Origin: Stemphylium vesicarium
Lineage: Eukaryota > Ascomycota > Dothideomycetes > Pleosporales > Pleosporaceae
Assembly (NCBI GenBank): GCA_004380135.1
Contig: QXCR01000100.1
Location: 49,404-113,403 of the forward strand
Direction: 5' to 3'
DNA length: 64,000 bases
Of this stretch, positions 1 to 12,354 are shown one piece after another. The notes beneath the pieces were generated by a model. It worked only from the letters and a program-made list of their open reading frames with translations, was not told where the DNA came from and made no database searches. Every line of letters starts with the position of its first letter. Within the stretch, counting starts at the first letter, position 1. Both the position numbers and the translations under genes were made by a program.

Positions 1-1881
1 GGATGTTCTGAGACTCACCCCTTAACGAAAATAGCAATCTATCAAATCCATGCCTGGATACTTTGTCCTTTTTCGCAGATATCGAGTGCAATGGAGCAAG
101 CACCAAACACCCAAACCACCGCATGGACGGCTGATCTGGTAATGTTAGTTTGGCGCACATGGTTTTGTTTGATCAAGCTTTGGTCAAATGAATTTAAGTG
201 GGACATGGAACTCAAGTCGAACGAGAGCAACGACTCTTTTTATAAACCTCCCAGTATCGACAAGCACATCAAAGGGTGGCCCTTGAATTTTTCTTGAAGT
301 TATATCACAGGAGCTGAAACCATAGCGAAATTCTATGTAGTAATTTGCAACATGAGAATTTGGGCCAGTTTGTTGGTTGCAGACGACGCATGGCGGCATC
401 GTTGCATATATTGTGTCCCAGCCACAGCCCCCAAGTCCAACATGTGATAGCACCTGTGTTCTTATCGAATACCACCCCCCCATGCATAGGTTGCGCATTA
501 ACCTGATGTAGTGGCCAAAGGAATGTAAAACTGCAAAGGGAAATGAAGGAAGAGGGGGGTGGCAGGATAGGCTTTTATACCCTACGCTCAAGACTCATTG
601 GGCGCTAGAAGGGAAGCTTCCGAACCCAGGCTTAAAAATTCCATATTTCGGCCAAACTCAATCGAGGAGTGAAGCAACATCATTTCCACCAAGTCATGAG
701 ATTGAAATCCCTCGATTTTCGAATTCCCACAACATCCCAACACCCGCTTTTGTTTCCACTCATTCCTACTTTCCTGAACAAGCGAACAAACACCATGACA
801 TCTTTTCCACAATGATTTAGAGGCAGAAGGACAGACACGGGTGAAGAATTCGGAAATTTTTGTCTTCTCAAAAAAGCAGAGAGGGCAGAAAAACATCATA
901 TGTATCAACCAAGTCATTTTGAGAAAGCCCACCAACGAGAACACATTGTTCGCCCCAATCAAGATTTATTTGCAGAAGCGAAGAGAGAGGCAGACAGACA
1001 CCCTTGTTGAGGGCTGTGTTGTTTTGAACAGCGCATTGAAAGGCCACACATTGGTTTCTTGTCGGTCTTTGTTTTTGAACCGAGGAGTCAAGTGGCGTGT
1101 AGGAAAGGAAGCAACTACCAAAGTCTGAAGGAAAGGTTTTATACACGACTACCCCGTCCGCCGTTCACGTGACGCTAGAAGTAGAGGAAGGAGCAGGAAT
1201 AGGAGTAGCACATGCGCCGTTAGGAACCAAAATTTAGAGGAACCAGCGAAACATGTCGTCTGGTTGGAGGAATTTTAAATACAACAGCAGAGCATGCCGA
1301 TGGCTCATGCGAGTGGTAGGTTTTTGATTTCGCCGCATGGTGCAGATACCAGAAGTTTTTCTTGAGCCATTCACGCAACCAGCGTATATTTCAAAGTGAT
1401 ACGACGGTGTGCATATATAGTTTTCTGGGGTCGGAGTAAGAGGAAAGCCAGAAAGAACGCGGCCCATCGTCCGTGGGGAAGCCGCTTTTTTCTTCGGAGA
1501 AGAGAACGAAGGAAAAGATGTGGAACGCATCACTAATCTTTTTCTTTTTGCAGAGGAGTAAAGATATAAAGAGAATGAAGGTAGAAAGAGGAAGAGGCTG
1601 CTCATATACCCACAGTCACCTGCGGAGCTAGTCAAACGCACCGCCAATATTGCCACAGTGAGGTCATGTGTCGATGGAAAGAGGAGAGATGCGTGTACGA
1701 TGTTTCCATGTATCTACCTACGCCACACTAATCGATACACCGTACAATGCTGCACAAAATCGCGTTGCGGCTCCTCGACCTTCTACCAGACGCTGTACTA
1801 AGATCGAACATCCAGTACAATATCTACCTATCCATCAACTTGCAAAAAAACCTACAACGCCCCTCTCTTCACTGCACGCTC
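1..1881. other. Gene-poor stretch, nothing assigned
   Basis: No reading frame here looks like a protein. The longest open stretches, about 95-140 codons on the minus strand, lack recognisable motifs, and at least the longest near the Bro1 gene does not open with ATG. The right end lies just downstream of the Bro1 stop codon and probably includes its 3' UTR. Confidence 0.5.
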
Positions 1882-4800
1882 TCATTTCCACCCACTCAGC
1901 CCAGCCCAAGGATCGTGCGCGCCACCTTGACCTTGCCCTCCCTGTCTCTGTGGGTTCGCGTAGCCTCCAGGTCCACTGGGATATCCGCCCTGCGAAAAGT
2001 GGCTGTAGTCTTGATGCTGGCTTGGCGGTGGCCCTGGTGGTGGCGGGGGTGGAACGTAGCCCTGTGGCAAGTTTGGCTGTGGTGTACTGCCCCACTGCTG
2101 TTGCTGGGGAGGCTGACCCCATGGTTGGTGCTGTTGATGTTGCGCTGGCGGTGGAGAGAAGAATTGCTGGTGTGCAGGTGGGGAGACGGGGTTGTACTGG
2201 TTATGGGCTGCGGGATTGTAGCCTGAGGATGACTGCGACGTCTGGGGTTGATGCGAGTATTGTTGCTGGTAGCTTTCTCGTCTGGGCGGAGGAGGTTGAT
2301 TGTAGCCGTTAGAGGATTGACCGTAGGACTGCTGGGGTGACATGTACTGTTGTTGGCTTGGGCCTGTAGTCATTGGGTAACGCGGTGTGACTGGTGGTGA
2401 CGCCGCAGGATTGTATGCTGGGTGACCGGCCCCTGAGGTTGACGGATAGCTCGGGGTCGAGGATAGCGGTGGTGGTATGCTCTTCTTCCGGCCTGACCCC
2501 TGTGATACTGGTGAGCCAGAAGGCTCCATCGACATCCTTTCCATGAGCTCCTTCATCCGTTGCTGCTCTTGATCTGGACCCTGCGCCTTGTTTCGCTCCT
2601 CAATCTTCGTGAGAAGTTGCCCACCTTCTCCGCGCCTGTTGTTTACGAAAGTTTCAACATTCTTTGAGAGACTCGATACGGTGTCCTTCATTTCCGAATA
2701 GAAACTTTGAGCGCGCGTCAAGCCGGCAACGAGATCATTGAAGCTTTGATACACTCTCCGGTACTTGGTCATGACCGTGTTCCGTTGTCGCGAGAAGGCT
2801 TCGTACTTGCTCTGTTCCGATCGTACGCGCTTGTCCTTGAGCAGATCGGAGTAGGTGCGCGTAAGCTCTTTGAGAAGCGACGCTTGCTTGTGGTTTGCCT
2901 GTAACACGCGGTTCTGGTGTGGCCGGAACTTCTCGAGCTCAGCTTTGAACAACTGCGACTCCTGGTTCGCAATGGCTTTCTTGTTGAGAATGAGGACGTT
3001 GGAGATGTCATCAGAGTGAACCTGCTACAGTCAGTACATCGATTCCCGCGTGCCAGTAGTCGCACAAACCTTGTCTTTGAGATCCTTCAGTATCTGTGTC
3101 CTCTCCTTCTTGACAAGGTTCAGCTTCCGCAAGATATCCTCAACCGCACCGATCTGATCCGTGACTGAAGGGCCCTCGTCGATGTCATCGTCGATAAGAT
3201 TGCCTTCCGCTGGCCTTGGGCTTTTTCCTTTGCTTGCACCAGCCTTGACCATGGCTCTGGAGTATAGCACGTCGGCTTCGTCCGTCTCGCCAGCTGAACG
3301 CATCTCGTCAAAATCGGCTTCGCATTGTCGGAAGGTGTTGTACAGCTGAGCGTCACTAGTGCTCGCCTCTTCGACCGCTCCTCGATAATTTCTGATATCG
3401 CTTCGCAGGGTTGAGGTTAATCGTGAACTCGGTTGCTGCGTCCACTCTGGTCCGTACTTCGATCGCATCTTCTCACAGACGCTCTCTTCCATATCCAGTT
3501 GCTTCATACTCCAGTCTAGCGAAGTAATGATCTCTGATTTATCGCGGTCCAGCTGCTCGAAAGCTGTGCCAAATGACTGATGCCCGGCGAGCTCCTCACA
3601 CCACGTCCTAAAATCGTTATCAACCATCATGTCTTGGTCCATGCCTCCTCTTAGTACATTGAGACTATCAGGTAGCTTCAAGTAATCCAGACTTGCAGCC
3701 ATCTCATCATTCGCTACTTCGACCCGCTCGCTCTCGGCGCGGATGAGTTTAGCCTTTTCTTCATCATAGAGACTTGCGGACTCGGTTACGGCTAGGGGCA
3801 CAATCTTCTGGAAGATGTCCGGCCCGATTATTCGCTGGATGTCTTGCCCTTGGTATAGTTCGCTAACGGGTATCGCCTTGGCCGCGGGCATCTTCGAAAC
3901 TTGCGTGAGTGATGCCTCGTTCGGAATGCCGTGGTGGTAGATAAAGTCGTTGTCTTTTGAACATTCGGCTAGCTTGTCCTGCACGTTTGCTAAGTGCTTT
4001 TTTGTCATCTCTGATAATATACTGCCAGTGTCTGATGCCAGATTCGAGTTAGCGGGAGCGTTGTTGGGAAAGCTGCCAGCTGCTCGAACAGCATCTTTGG
4101 CGTGTGCCTCTGCGACCTGTAGCCTACAGATTGCTACACCATGCGAATTGGCGTCGTCGTCGGCCAGCGCCTGGTAGTACTGGACCAAGGAAGCCATGTG
4201 GTGCGATTTTATCTGTCCAAGAATGAGTTTCGATGCCCAAGTGTTGCTGTGATGCTCCTACCTGGCAGACTAATAACCAAACCTTCTCAAAAACGGCGTT
4301 TGTAACGTTCTCCTGCGCACCCTCGGTGGCCTGGGTATATAGAAACGCGGCCTGGCTTGCCAATTTCGCTAGCAAGCCAACCTTCTTTCCATCCGCGATC
4401 TGCTTCTCGAGAAAGACTTCTTGCGCCTGTGCCAACATTATCGCTATCAGTGTCTTGACAGTCTCGCGGCTAAGGTCGGTAGACGGCGCATGTAGGAAGT
4501 TCTCGTTGATGTACGTGAACATTCCTGCGGAGGCTTGGAAGGAGTGGTATGCTGTCTTGAGCCCGACATCTTCGTGGCGATTCTGGTGCGCGGCATGACA
4601 TGATAGAACCGCAGAGATATTGAAAATAATGCTAGCCTTTTCGTATGCGAGCGAGTATTGCGAGGTGGGCTTGTGTGTAAAGGCATCGAACCTGCCCTGC
4701 GTTAGTTCCGACTATTCCATATCTGCCTAGTCCCTTCCAGCTCCTCCTGTGCTACTGCCTCTACAGTGGCGCTTCCAAGACATACCATGTAAAGCTAATC

Positions 4801-5066
4801 TTGATGTGATTCTCGTCGACTGGGAATCTCAAGTCAAGTAGTTCAAGTTGCCCGTAGTATCTGTACAGCAGATCCCGTCCCGCTGCACTATCCTTGCCGG
4901 CGCCTCTCATATCCTGGCGCAGCCGGTTCAAAGTGCCGCATTCTTCCGAGTATCGCTCCGGGTCGTCGCCGTACGTGGCTCGAATGTACTGTTTCAGCGG
5001 GGCTATCCAGTCGATCTCGCTCGTCTGCTTCAGCGGCACCGAAATCATGGGTATTTGCGTCGTCAT
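1882..5066 (-). CDS. bro1: Vacuolar protein-sorting protein Bro1 (ALIX family)
   Basis: ESCRT-associated adaptor of the multivesicular-body pathway. In yeast Bro1 binds Snf7 and recruits the Doa4 ubiquitin hydrolase at endosomes. Four exons assemble in frame: 5066-4786, 4691-4262, 4212-3070 and 3021-1882, giving 997 residues. Introns are 94, 49 and 48 nt with GT..AG ends. Residues 1 to about 380 form the BRO1 domain, starting with the conserved PLKQTSEIDW and the GAGKDSAAGRDLLYRYYGQLELLDLRF region. A helical V-shaped middle follows, to about residue 750. The last 220 residues are rich in Pro, Gln, Tyr and Ser, typical of the Bro1 tail. The long proline-rich tail favours Bro1 over the related pH-signalling protein PalA/Rim20. 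The start ATG lies next to the conserved N-terminus. Family assignment is firm; the role in this organism is inferred. Confidence 0.95.
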
Positions 5067-6038
5067 GGCGAGCGATGAATGCGCTGGGTCGGCGACTGCA
5101 GCTGGACGCGTCTTCTGAAGAGGTATTGTCGCGAAGGCGGGAAGGTCGTGTCCCTCGGGTGATCAGCGATGCTGGCGCAGGCTACAACGTGGGAAGTGGG
5201 CTCTCGTGGGCCTCGAACGGGACGCTAGAACAACAGTTTAACACGTCGTCTGCCCTATCTTCCTATACTGATGTAGCGAGTGTCGGTGGAGTTGCAGCAA
5301 GACAATCACGCAGCGAATGGCGTGGCGGACATGGGGGATGCACAGCGGGATGATGCGTTGGTCGGCTGGCTGTTCACCTGGGCACGCGGTCGTCAAGCCG
5401 CATAGGGCACAGTACGGAGGCGATTCTGTGCGGCACGGCGAAAGCTTATATGGTAGCGATGCTGTAGGGACTATGCGATGCCGTTGGTGAGCTGAGAAGG
5501 TGTGGTGTAGGGAAGTGGTGGGGGCTGCCAGGCACATGCATATAAGCAACACCAGAGCCGCGCCCTCTCAGCCCGCATTCGCCTATCACGATGCAAGCAC
5601 ACCACCAAGGTCAGACCGCTATCCCTATGTGACCACCTCTTCTAGTCACACCGTCGTGAGAATCTAGGGATACCAAGTGGGTGATCTCACGTCTGCGGCT
5701 TGCGCCTGCCCAATGACATGGTGAAGAGGCCGCGTCGCTACGCGCCCGCGATATTGGCTCTGCGAGACTAGCGGATGCCTTTACCTCAAAACTCCAACAT
5801 CAAGAATCTCAGTCAGCCATGGCATATATTTTTTCATATCAATCATAACAACGTGAATATTATACAAGCCTTGAGTCGAGAGGCCACATACAAATACTTC
5901 TATACAGTATGTCCAAGCAAATTTCAGATGCGCCGTCAAATGCTGCCCAATGTTTTGTTGCAAACGCGCTTTCCATGACGCGAAGTGTCGCCGTGTACGC
6001 CGGCCCTTTTATACAACCGGCTTATCGTCATCCCCACC
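5067..6038. other. Intergenic, probable Bro1 promoter and Mdj1 3' flank
   Basis: The spacer lies upstream of Bro1 and downstream of Mdj1, both on the minus strand. Short open frames here have no homology I recognise. No RNA gene or repeat was seen. Confidence 0.5.
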
Positions 6039-7672
6039 TCAACCAGAGCCCCTCTTCTTCTCGTCCTCTTCTGCTTGTCGTCGTTCTTCAGGCGTCATGT
6101 GCTTATGTTGTCCGGTCAAGTTGTGCCATGCACTCTTTAGGAATCCCTCATTCTCGTGTCCGTTGTGCATTGTGTTTCCTGCTGCGTCCTTCATCTTACC
6201 AGGGTTGATGACTCGTTGGGCATTCTTGTCTCCCATCTCATCCGCGAGCATCTCAAGGATGGTCCGCTGGTTGACGCTGAGATACTTGGGCATGTTGACC
6301 TTGAATTCCACACGCAAGTCACCTTTGCCACCGCGTCGTCCGGAAAGTACCTTCATACCCATGCCAGACAGTGTAACGCGATCGCCTGTTCCTGAGCCGG
6401 TTGGTACCTTGACCTTGACCTCGCCGTCCAGGGTGGGAACCTTGATTTCACCTCCCAGCACGGCAGTGGTGAGAGGGATGGTGGCCGTGTGAAGGATGTC
6501 TGAGCCATTGCGCTTGAATTTCGAGTCGGAAGCCACGCGGATGAGGACGTAGAGATCTCCCTTTTGGCCACGAATCTGGCCAGAGGACATGGCCTGGCCG
6601 GTAAGTGGTGCATCTCCCTCGCTATTGACGCGCAGGCGCATGCCGTCTTCCACACCACCGGGAATGTCAATAGTAATGGTTTTCCGCTCCTTGACTGCTC
6701 CGTCACCACCGCAAGTGCCGCAAGACGAGCCTCGGGGGATCGCGAATCCTGAACCACCGCAAGAGGTGCAAGTTGCGCTCATGTGGAAGCCGCCCATGCT
6801 TGTTACTCTCTGTCCGGTACCTCCACAGCTCTTACAATCTGACTTCTTTGCACCCTGCTTCAGTCCGCTACCACTGCACGTGCCGCACTCTACCATTGGT
6901 GTAACGTGAATGTCTTTCTTGACACCCTTGGCCGCATCCAGGAAGGAAATGTTCGTTTGGACTTCGATGTTGTCACCCACCATGATTTCTTCTTCGAATG
7001 GGTTCCTCCGTCCGCCCCCACCTCTTCCTCTTCTGCCACCTGTGAAGGCACCGAACAAGTCTTCAAAATTGATGTCTTGGAACGGCCCCTGTGCGCCGCC
7101 ACCGAAACCACCAAATCCGCCAAAGCCTCCGCCGAATGGGTTTCCTCCCGGTCCTCCCGGCCCCGCTCCAGCTCCAGGGTTGAAGCCGCCGTTTGCATCG
7201 AAAGCACCAGCGCCGTAGGAATCGAAGGCCTTCTTCTTCTCGGCGTCCGACAAGACTTCGTATGCAGACTGTGCGGCCGCAAACTTCTCTTTCGCTCCAG
7301 CGTCCTTGTTTGTGTCAGGGTGGTATTTCTTAGCCATTCCATAGTATGCTTTCTTGATATCGGCGGCCGATGCGTCTTTGCTGACTCCGAGCGTCTGGTA
7401 TGGGTCGGCCATGGCGAACGAGGAAGGGGAAGCGTGGAAGAACTGCACAAAGCATTAGTACACATCTGAGGCATAGAGGGCGTTTGGGGAATCCGTACTC
7501 GTATTGATTGCGCATTGCTCTGGGGTTGTTTCTGTGCTATTGAGGGTCTCCGCGACTGTGCTCTCGACGCTTGCGTCGCTATACATCGTCGTTGGCACTT
7601 GGTAAAAGATCTCGAGCCGGCGATGCGTACAGGAGCCACCGCCTTGAGCGGCAGCGGACCAGCGAAACTCAT
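6039..7672 (-). CDS. mdj1: Mitochondrial DnaJ/Hsp40 co-chaperone, Mdj1 type
   Basis: Type I J-protein that stimulates mitochondrial Hsp70 in folding matrix proteins. Two exons, 7672-7499 and 7442-6039, are separated by a 56-nt phase-0 intron and encode 525 residues. The first 60 residues are basic, hydroxylated and poor in acids, as in a mitochondrial presequence. The J domain follows, with HPD at residues 99-101. Next come a Gly/Phe-rich linker and four CxxCxGxG-type zinc motifs (CGTCSGSG, CKSCGGTG, CTSCGGSG, CGTCGGDG), then the two C-terminal substrate-binding domains. The tail is charged and extends beyond the usual end. An ATG at residue 69 just before the J domain could give a form without presequence, but the splice joining the presequence to it is clean. 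The family is certain; the mitochondrial location is inferred from the N-terminus. Confidence 0.95.
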
Positions 7673-8316
7673 TTTGGGTAATTGAGGGGTTCTAGCAAGT
7701 GAATGTGGTGATGCTATTCAGTGATATACTCTCCGACCTGGGCGTTGATGTCTAATCCGATGATTGATAACTTTTTGCGGGCACGGGCCGGTGACGCACC
7801 GTCATTGGCCGCCCTCGGTAAAGGGCGCGTCGAATCTTCGAGAGTATGCCACGACGCGATCTCTACCCAAAGGCAGCTTTGGACTTGTAAATAGAGCATA
7901 GCTTGAATTGAAGGGTGTCGATGCGTTATAGTCTGCATATTGCGAGAGCGGGCCTTTCAAACGGCCACCATGCGCTTTCCGCGTGGTGAGCACGCTATAC
8001 CCGAGCCTCGGCGACTTGCTATGTACCAGTGTCATCCAGTCCAAATCGTGGTATTACCAAATATTCATTATCCGCAATGCTCGTATCTATACATGTCGAG
8101 TTGTATAGTCGGAAGTACGCAAGTACCATGCCGACCCACGCCGTTGGTTCAGCGTGTAATGCATAATCCTGCCCTAATCATAAGATGCCCAGTATCCCAA
8201 ACTCCTGATAAATGCTCATATCCCATAATGTATAAAGAACGGCGGCGGTCGCGCCAAAGAGGGGTATCGTCGAAGAAAACCGAAATAAAGTCGTGCGTAT
8301 GCGTAGAGTGGCCCGG
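7673..8316. other. Intergenic between Mdj1 and the SAP30-like gene
   Basis: The spacer contains the Mdj1 promoter and the 3' flank of the SAP30-like gene. I see no coding frame or structured element. Confidence 0.5.
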
Positions 8317-8952
8317 TCACTTTCTGTGAGGAGCAAATCGTACTCTGAATTCCTTGTCTGCAGGGATTGTCAGCAAGCTGTCATAGCTGAAGCTTGTTTG
8401 GGCGCCGTACCCTGGTGTTTCGACTTGTACAGCCAGTCGACGATCACGTCACTCTCCGTGACAGCCTGGGAATTGAAGCTCTTCTTGACTGCCAGCCCCA
8501 GCTGGTCCTTGTGTACGCGTCGTTTTGACTTGGGTCGCGACATGGTCGGAGACATTCTTCCGATTCCCTGGTTCAGTACGACGTGACTGAGCGGGTTCTT
8601 GAAGCTTGACGGGCAGTCGAGACGGTAGGCTCGTCGGTAGCCTTGGAGTACAGAAGATTCTTGCGATGACCACTTGATCTGTTTGAGTAGGCGCATGTCA
8701 GTACAGGCGAGCTGTAGTATGCGACGAGATAAGGAGAGGCGCGCGACTGACATTGCCCGATGAGCTGAGGTCGGTCGACGTGTGACCGCTGTTGGTAGAC
8801 GCATTGTCGACTTCTTTCAGACTGCTTCCGTTCATGGCGCCGAGTCCGCCATTGCGACGAACGCCCCGCGCGTTGGGGCCTTGGAGGTTCTGGAGTTTGT
8901 CCTTGAGTGAGGTATGCGCCTCGTCGGTGTTGTGGGTGCGTTTTGGCGGCAT
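8317..8952 (-). CDS. SAP30-like Sin3-binding subunit of histone deacetylase complex
   Basis: Predicted scaffold subunit of the Sin3/Rpd3 histone deacetylase complex in the nucleus. Three exons, 8952-8752, 8678-8411 and 8357-8317, give 169 residues. The last exon has only 41 nt; it was placed from a GTACGG donor, a GCTGAC branch site and a CTGCAG acceptor. Residues 1 to about 65 are polar and poorly ordered, beginning MPPKRTHNTDEAHTSLKDKL. From about residue 85 the sequence matches the fungal SAP30 Sin3-binding region: SSFKNPLSHVVLNQGIGR, then a basic RPKSKRR patch, then DVIVDWLYKSKHQDKEFRVRF. Without the last splice the protein would end in an unrelated ten-residue tail. The family call is from memory of fungal SAP30-domain proteins and is fairly strong. 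Mammalian SAP30 has an N-terminal zinc module, which is absent here. Confidence 0.85.
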
Positions 8953-10821
8953 TGCGTAGGACCAATGGTCTATGGAATAAAAAAACAAACACACAGATGC
9001 TTCGGGCCCAGCGTGCAGACTATGGCAAAGGATTCGCGAGGTTGGATCATGCGTTGTCCAAGTACGGGCTGCCAGCGAGAGGAGAACAAAATGACGGCTA
9101 AGGGTCCAAGCGTAAATGACGTTGGCGCGCTTCTGCCGTCAGGGTCCTCCCTCCCCTTCCCTCCCCTGCATTAGGCCTCCATTCACCCCCTCCGTTTGGA
9201 ATCGCCATGGTGACAATCAGATATCAAGTCGTCTTTCGGGGCTTGTTTGCTCTGCTTGCATGGATTCCATACAGGTACAGCTCTAGCACGTTGTCGCGTC
9301 AGTCGCGTGTTGCTCCTCGGCTTCCCCTCACCATCCCGGTCCCTCGCGTACGACCTATAGTGCATCCAGAAAGGGAAGCATCAGCGGTGTCAACAACGGC
9401 TGCGTGCCTTTGCGCGTGCTTGTGCCTGCACATAGCTTCTGCATCTCAGAGCAGAGATATCTGGTCTGCTAATAGGAGTTGGGGCATCGGGCCTTTGCTG
9501 CTCATGTCCACTTCCACGGTGGGGACGCGCGAGCTCGCGTGGAAGGTTTCCCCTGGATCTCAGCATCTAGCTGCTAGCGAAACATCGTGTCGTACAGTAG
9601 AGTATGCGGGTACCTGGCGTTTGGGATGCGCAATTGCCCGAGCATGACCATAGTCACGGGTAGCGCGGGGCACAGAGTTTGAGAATAACAGTGGTAAGCG
9701 AGTGCCACAGAAGACGAAATGCAGCTGGCAGGCGCCAATGGCGAGAGAGTCCAAAGCACGAAGCAAGAGTAGATGTCAGTCTCAGCCGGAAAGACTTCGG
9801 AAGCCGAGCATCCGCATCTTGGATTAGCCCATGTCGGCCTCCAGCAGGAACGGCTGAGTACATGTCCAAGCACCGCCGACTAACGGCTCCACGGAAGCGA
9901 CTAAACGTCGATGGATACTGCGGCATAACTGCCAAGCTGGTTTGTGAGAAAAACTCGCTTTGATCAAAGGCATGCATAGCGCAAAGCTTCTTTTGTGCTT
10001 CACAAACGACTGCATGGGCAAATAATCTGCCAAGGGATACTCAGGGTTTCCGGCACGCCATTCGTCCTCTGCAGATTTGAGCGCTGTAGTCAGCGGTGGT
10101 ACGACAGTGCGACGAAGCAATTACTCAAGCTATGGACGGAATCCGGACGGCTGGAGGGCTGCCAAATAACCATCATGTCGCCAGTGAGAAGCTCAGGGTC
10201 ACCATGCTCTCGAGTCCAACAGCTCTGCGATGGACCTGGAGCGCAGCAATCGATTGCCCTACATAGATTCTGATCCTCCCAACACCCTCGTGTTCTCGCG
10301 CTAATGAGATGGACTTTACTTCACCCCGACCGCCAAACCTCAGACTCGGGGTAGACAATACTACCCCTCATTTCTCTCACTTGAGCCACATCAAAGACAC
10401 CGCTCTATTACCGCCTCTGACCGACAGCGTCAGATGCACTTTGGTGGCCTACATAAAGGTCGTGTGCAACCTCTCCCTATTCTTCTTCTTCTTCTTCCTC
10501 CACAGCTTCAACACCACACTTCTTCTATACCCCATCTCAAACGTGCCTCATCCACTCGAGCTTCCGAGCAGCAACATACACATTGCTTAGCCTTCGGGTT
10601 CAGAGCCCCCCCACAATCAGCTTTTAGTGGTTCCTCAAGCCCTCTCACCTCTTACTTGACCTCAAGTTAATGTTTTCAGTATATCTTGATTCAACTTTTA
10701 CGACCCAGACTTCCACGGCCCATACTCTCCGTCTCTCAGGTACAACAAAAGCAGCTAGATAAATCCCGCAACCAGCAACTTCGCACCGACCGGCCCTCGA
10801 CAGAACAGCACCACCAGCCAG
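8953..10821. other. Long intergenic region with pyrimidine tract
   Basis: This is the shared upstream region of the divergent SAP30-like (-) and 10822 (+) genes. Several frames of 90-150 codons occur on both strands but they overlap one another, carry no known motif and look random. A CT-rich tract at 10471-10500 (mostly CTT repeats), about 320 bp before the + gene, is of the type often found in fungal promoters. Confidence 0.5.
10471..10500 (+). promoter_or_regulatory. CT-rich tract in 5' region
   Basis: An uninterrupted pyrimidine run, apart from one A, with a CTT repeat. It sits about 320 bp upstream of the ATG at 10822. Such tracts often lie near transcription starts in filamentous fungi; the function here is inferred. 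Confidence 0.35.
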
Positions 10822-12354
10822 ATGAGTGTCCGTCTCTCGCCGTATCCTGAAGCCCGACTCCTCAGTCTGGAAATGGGGCATGGAGATTTGCAGAGGGAGA
10901 TCGACACTCTCAAGGAACTGTATCATGGCCTTTCTTTCTCAGTCGAAAAACTGAAGAAAGGTGGATGGCCAGTACACGTTAGTCCATTCCAAGACGTCGA
11001 CCTTGAGACATCGCACGAAGACGCAAAGCAGTTCAGCCAGCAGTTGGAAGTCCTTAAAAAAGAGGTCCATGGCCCAGTGAATGGAGATGCTGACGAACTG
11101 AAGGCAAAAGGCAGTATGTCATCCAAGGCCAGAACCCCCAGCGTGAGCAGCGATGCCACAGTCAAGAAGTCTCTTCCACCTCACCTGCGCGGCAAGAAGC
11201 CCGACTTGAGCAACGGAGCCAGGTCAGTATTTAATGCACTCGTTGCGATACCTTTTCCACTTATTGTATTTATCTAAGCTAAGTGCATAACAGTCCTCAA
11301 AAAAGCTACACGATCGTCGCATCCAACGGCTATGGTACCACTGGAGACCAAGATGGCCCAGGTTCCAAGCAACCTTCCATGCCAGCACTGAGTCCACCTC
11401 TGTCCCCCGACACTGTTCTCCAGGACCCATCGCGGTTCATCAAGCATCTTTTCCTGAATGATGAGAAGACTTGGAAGCCTTATCATCTTACGACCCTCGC
11501 TAAATACTTGGGGGGAATCCCGTCGAGCGGTGCTAGCGTCACTTTCCACCCTGACTTCCTCACCAACCATCTGGGTGGGACCGTTTGGTCACCAGGTCTG
11601 CGCTTTGTTCAAGGCAGAGGACCCTGTATCCTGAAGAACCGTACATACTACCAGATCGACCCAGAGAACGAGCCCTATCTGCCTCAAGCGCCTGGTGAGC
11701 ACGGTGCCAAGCTCACGGCATTCTTCAACAAGGCTCCCGAGGAAGAGTTCGGCCATCTCCTTGCCGAGGATTCCAACTCATATGAAGATGTCCCAATGTT
11801 CGTTCTTGTGGGCAAGCGCTACATGTACTATGGCAACTACTCGCAGACTCGCTGGTCTGACAAGCTGGACCACGATACCATGACAACCAAGGTGCCTGAT
11901 CATGTCAAGAACTTCTGGGCTGAAGAGCTCACTGCACCGACGCGTGAAGATTGGGTCACCGAAGAGCTCAAGAAACACTTCTTCCGCAAGCCCGAGTATG
12001 ATGGACGTCTCTACGCTGCCCCGGACAATGACACTATCGATTCTGAGGAGGAGGTCAAGCTCACCGAGAGGATGATCAAGGACGTGCGCAAATACGTCGA
12101 TGAGCTTCGTGAGTGGGAGCGCGAGGCCGACATGAAGACTTCCATGATCAAGAAGCAGTCAATCCTCGATGCATTCAACGCCGTAAGTTTCTAGCGATGC
12201 TTGCAGGCACCATACTAACCAGATGCAGTCTGACATGGACGAAGCGCCCGCACTCCGCCTCTGGTGGGAGTACCTCGAGTGTGTCGATTGGAGGGAAGAC
12301 TTCTACGACCTCTTGGTTACACTCCAAGCGCGCGAGGGAGACAAATATGAGTAG
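10822..12354 (+). CDS. Conserved fungal protein of unknown function (DUF6697-like)
   Basis: Three exons, 10822-11222, 11294-12182 and 12229-12354, encode 471 residues. Intron borders are GTCAGT..ACAG (71 nt) and GTAAGT..GCAG (46 nt). The N-terminal 60 residues are predicted helical (LQREIDTLKELYHGLSFSVEKL), followed by a Ser/Pro-rich linker. The conserved core lies at about residues 180-400. It includes FHPDFLTNHLGGTVWSPGL, ILKNRTYYQIDPENEPYLP, APGEHGAKLTAFFN and YMYYGNYSQTRWSDKLD. No catalytic motif is evident and there is no signal peptide or membrane segment. The core reminds me of the domain called DUF6697; I could not verify this. Function unknown. The last exon continues the acidic, Trp-rich tail (LRLWWEYLECVDWREDFYDLL), which supports the final splice. 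Confidence 0.85.

Noticed and set aside
184..591. 135-codon minus-strand frame
   Set aside because: No known domain, overlapped by other frames on both strands, and no supporting splice or start context.
1668..2312. 214-codon plus-strand frame
   Set aside because: It is antisense to the proline/glutamine-rich tail of Bro1; the low-complexity tail keeps the opposite strand open.
6906..7469. 187-codon plus-strand frame
   Set aside because: Antisense shadow of the Gly/Phe-rich and J-domain part of Mdj1.
6890..7672. 260-codon frame starting with the Mdj1 presequence
   Set aside because: Only the first 58 codons are real; without the intron the frame leaves the J domain and runs into a wrong phase.
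9207..9977. Overlapping frames of 90-150 codons on both strands
   Set aside because: They cover the same bases on both strands and contain no motif; typical chance frames in GC-balanced spacer.
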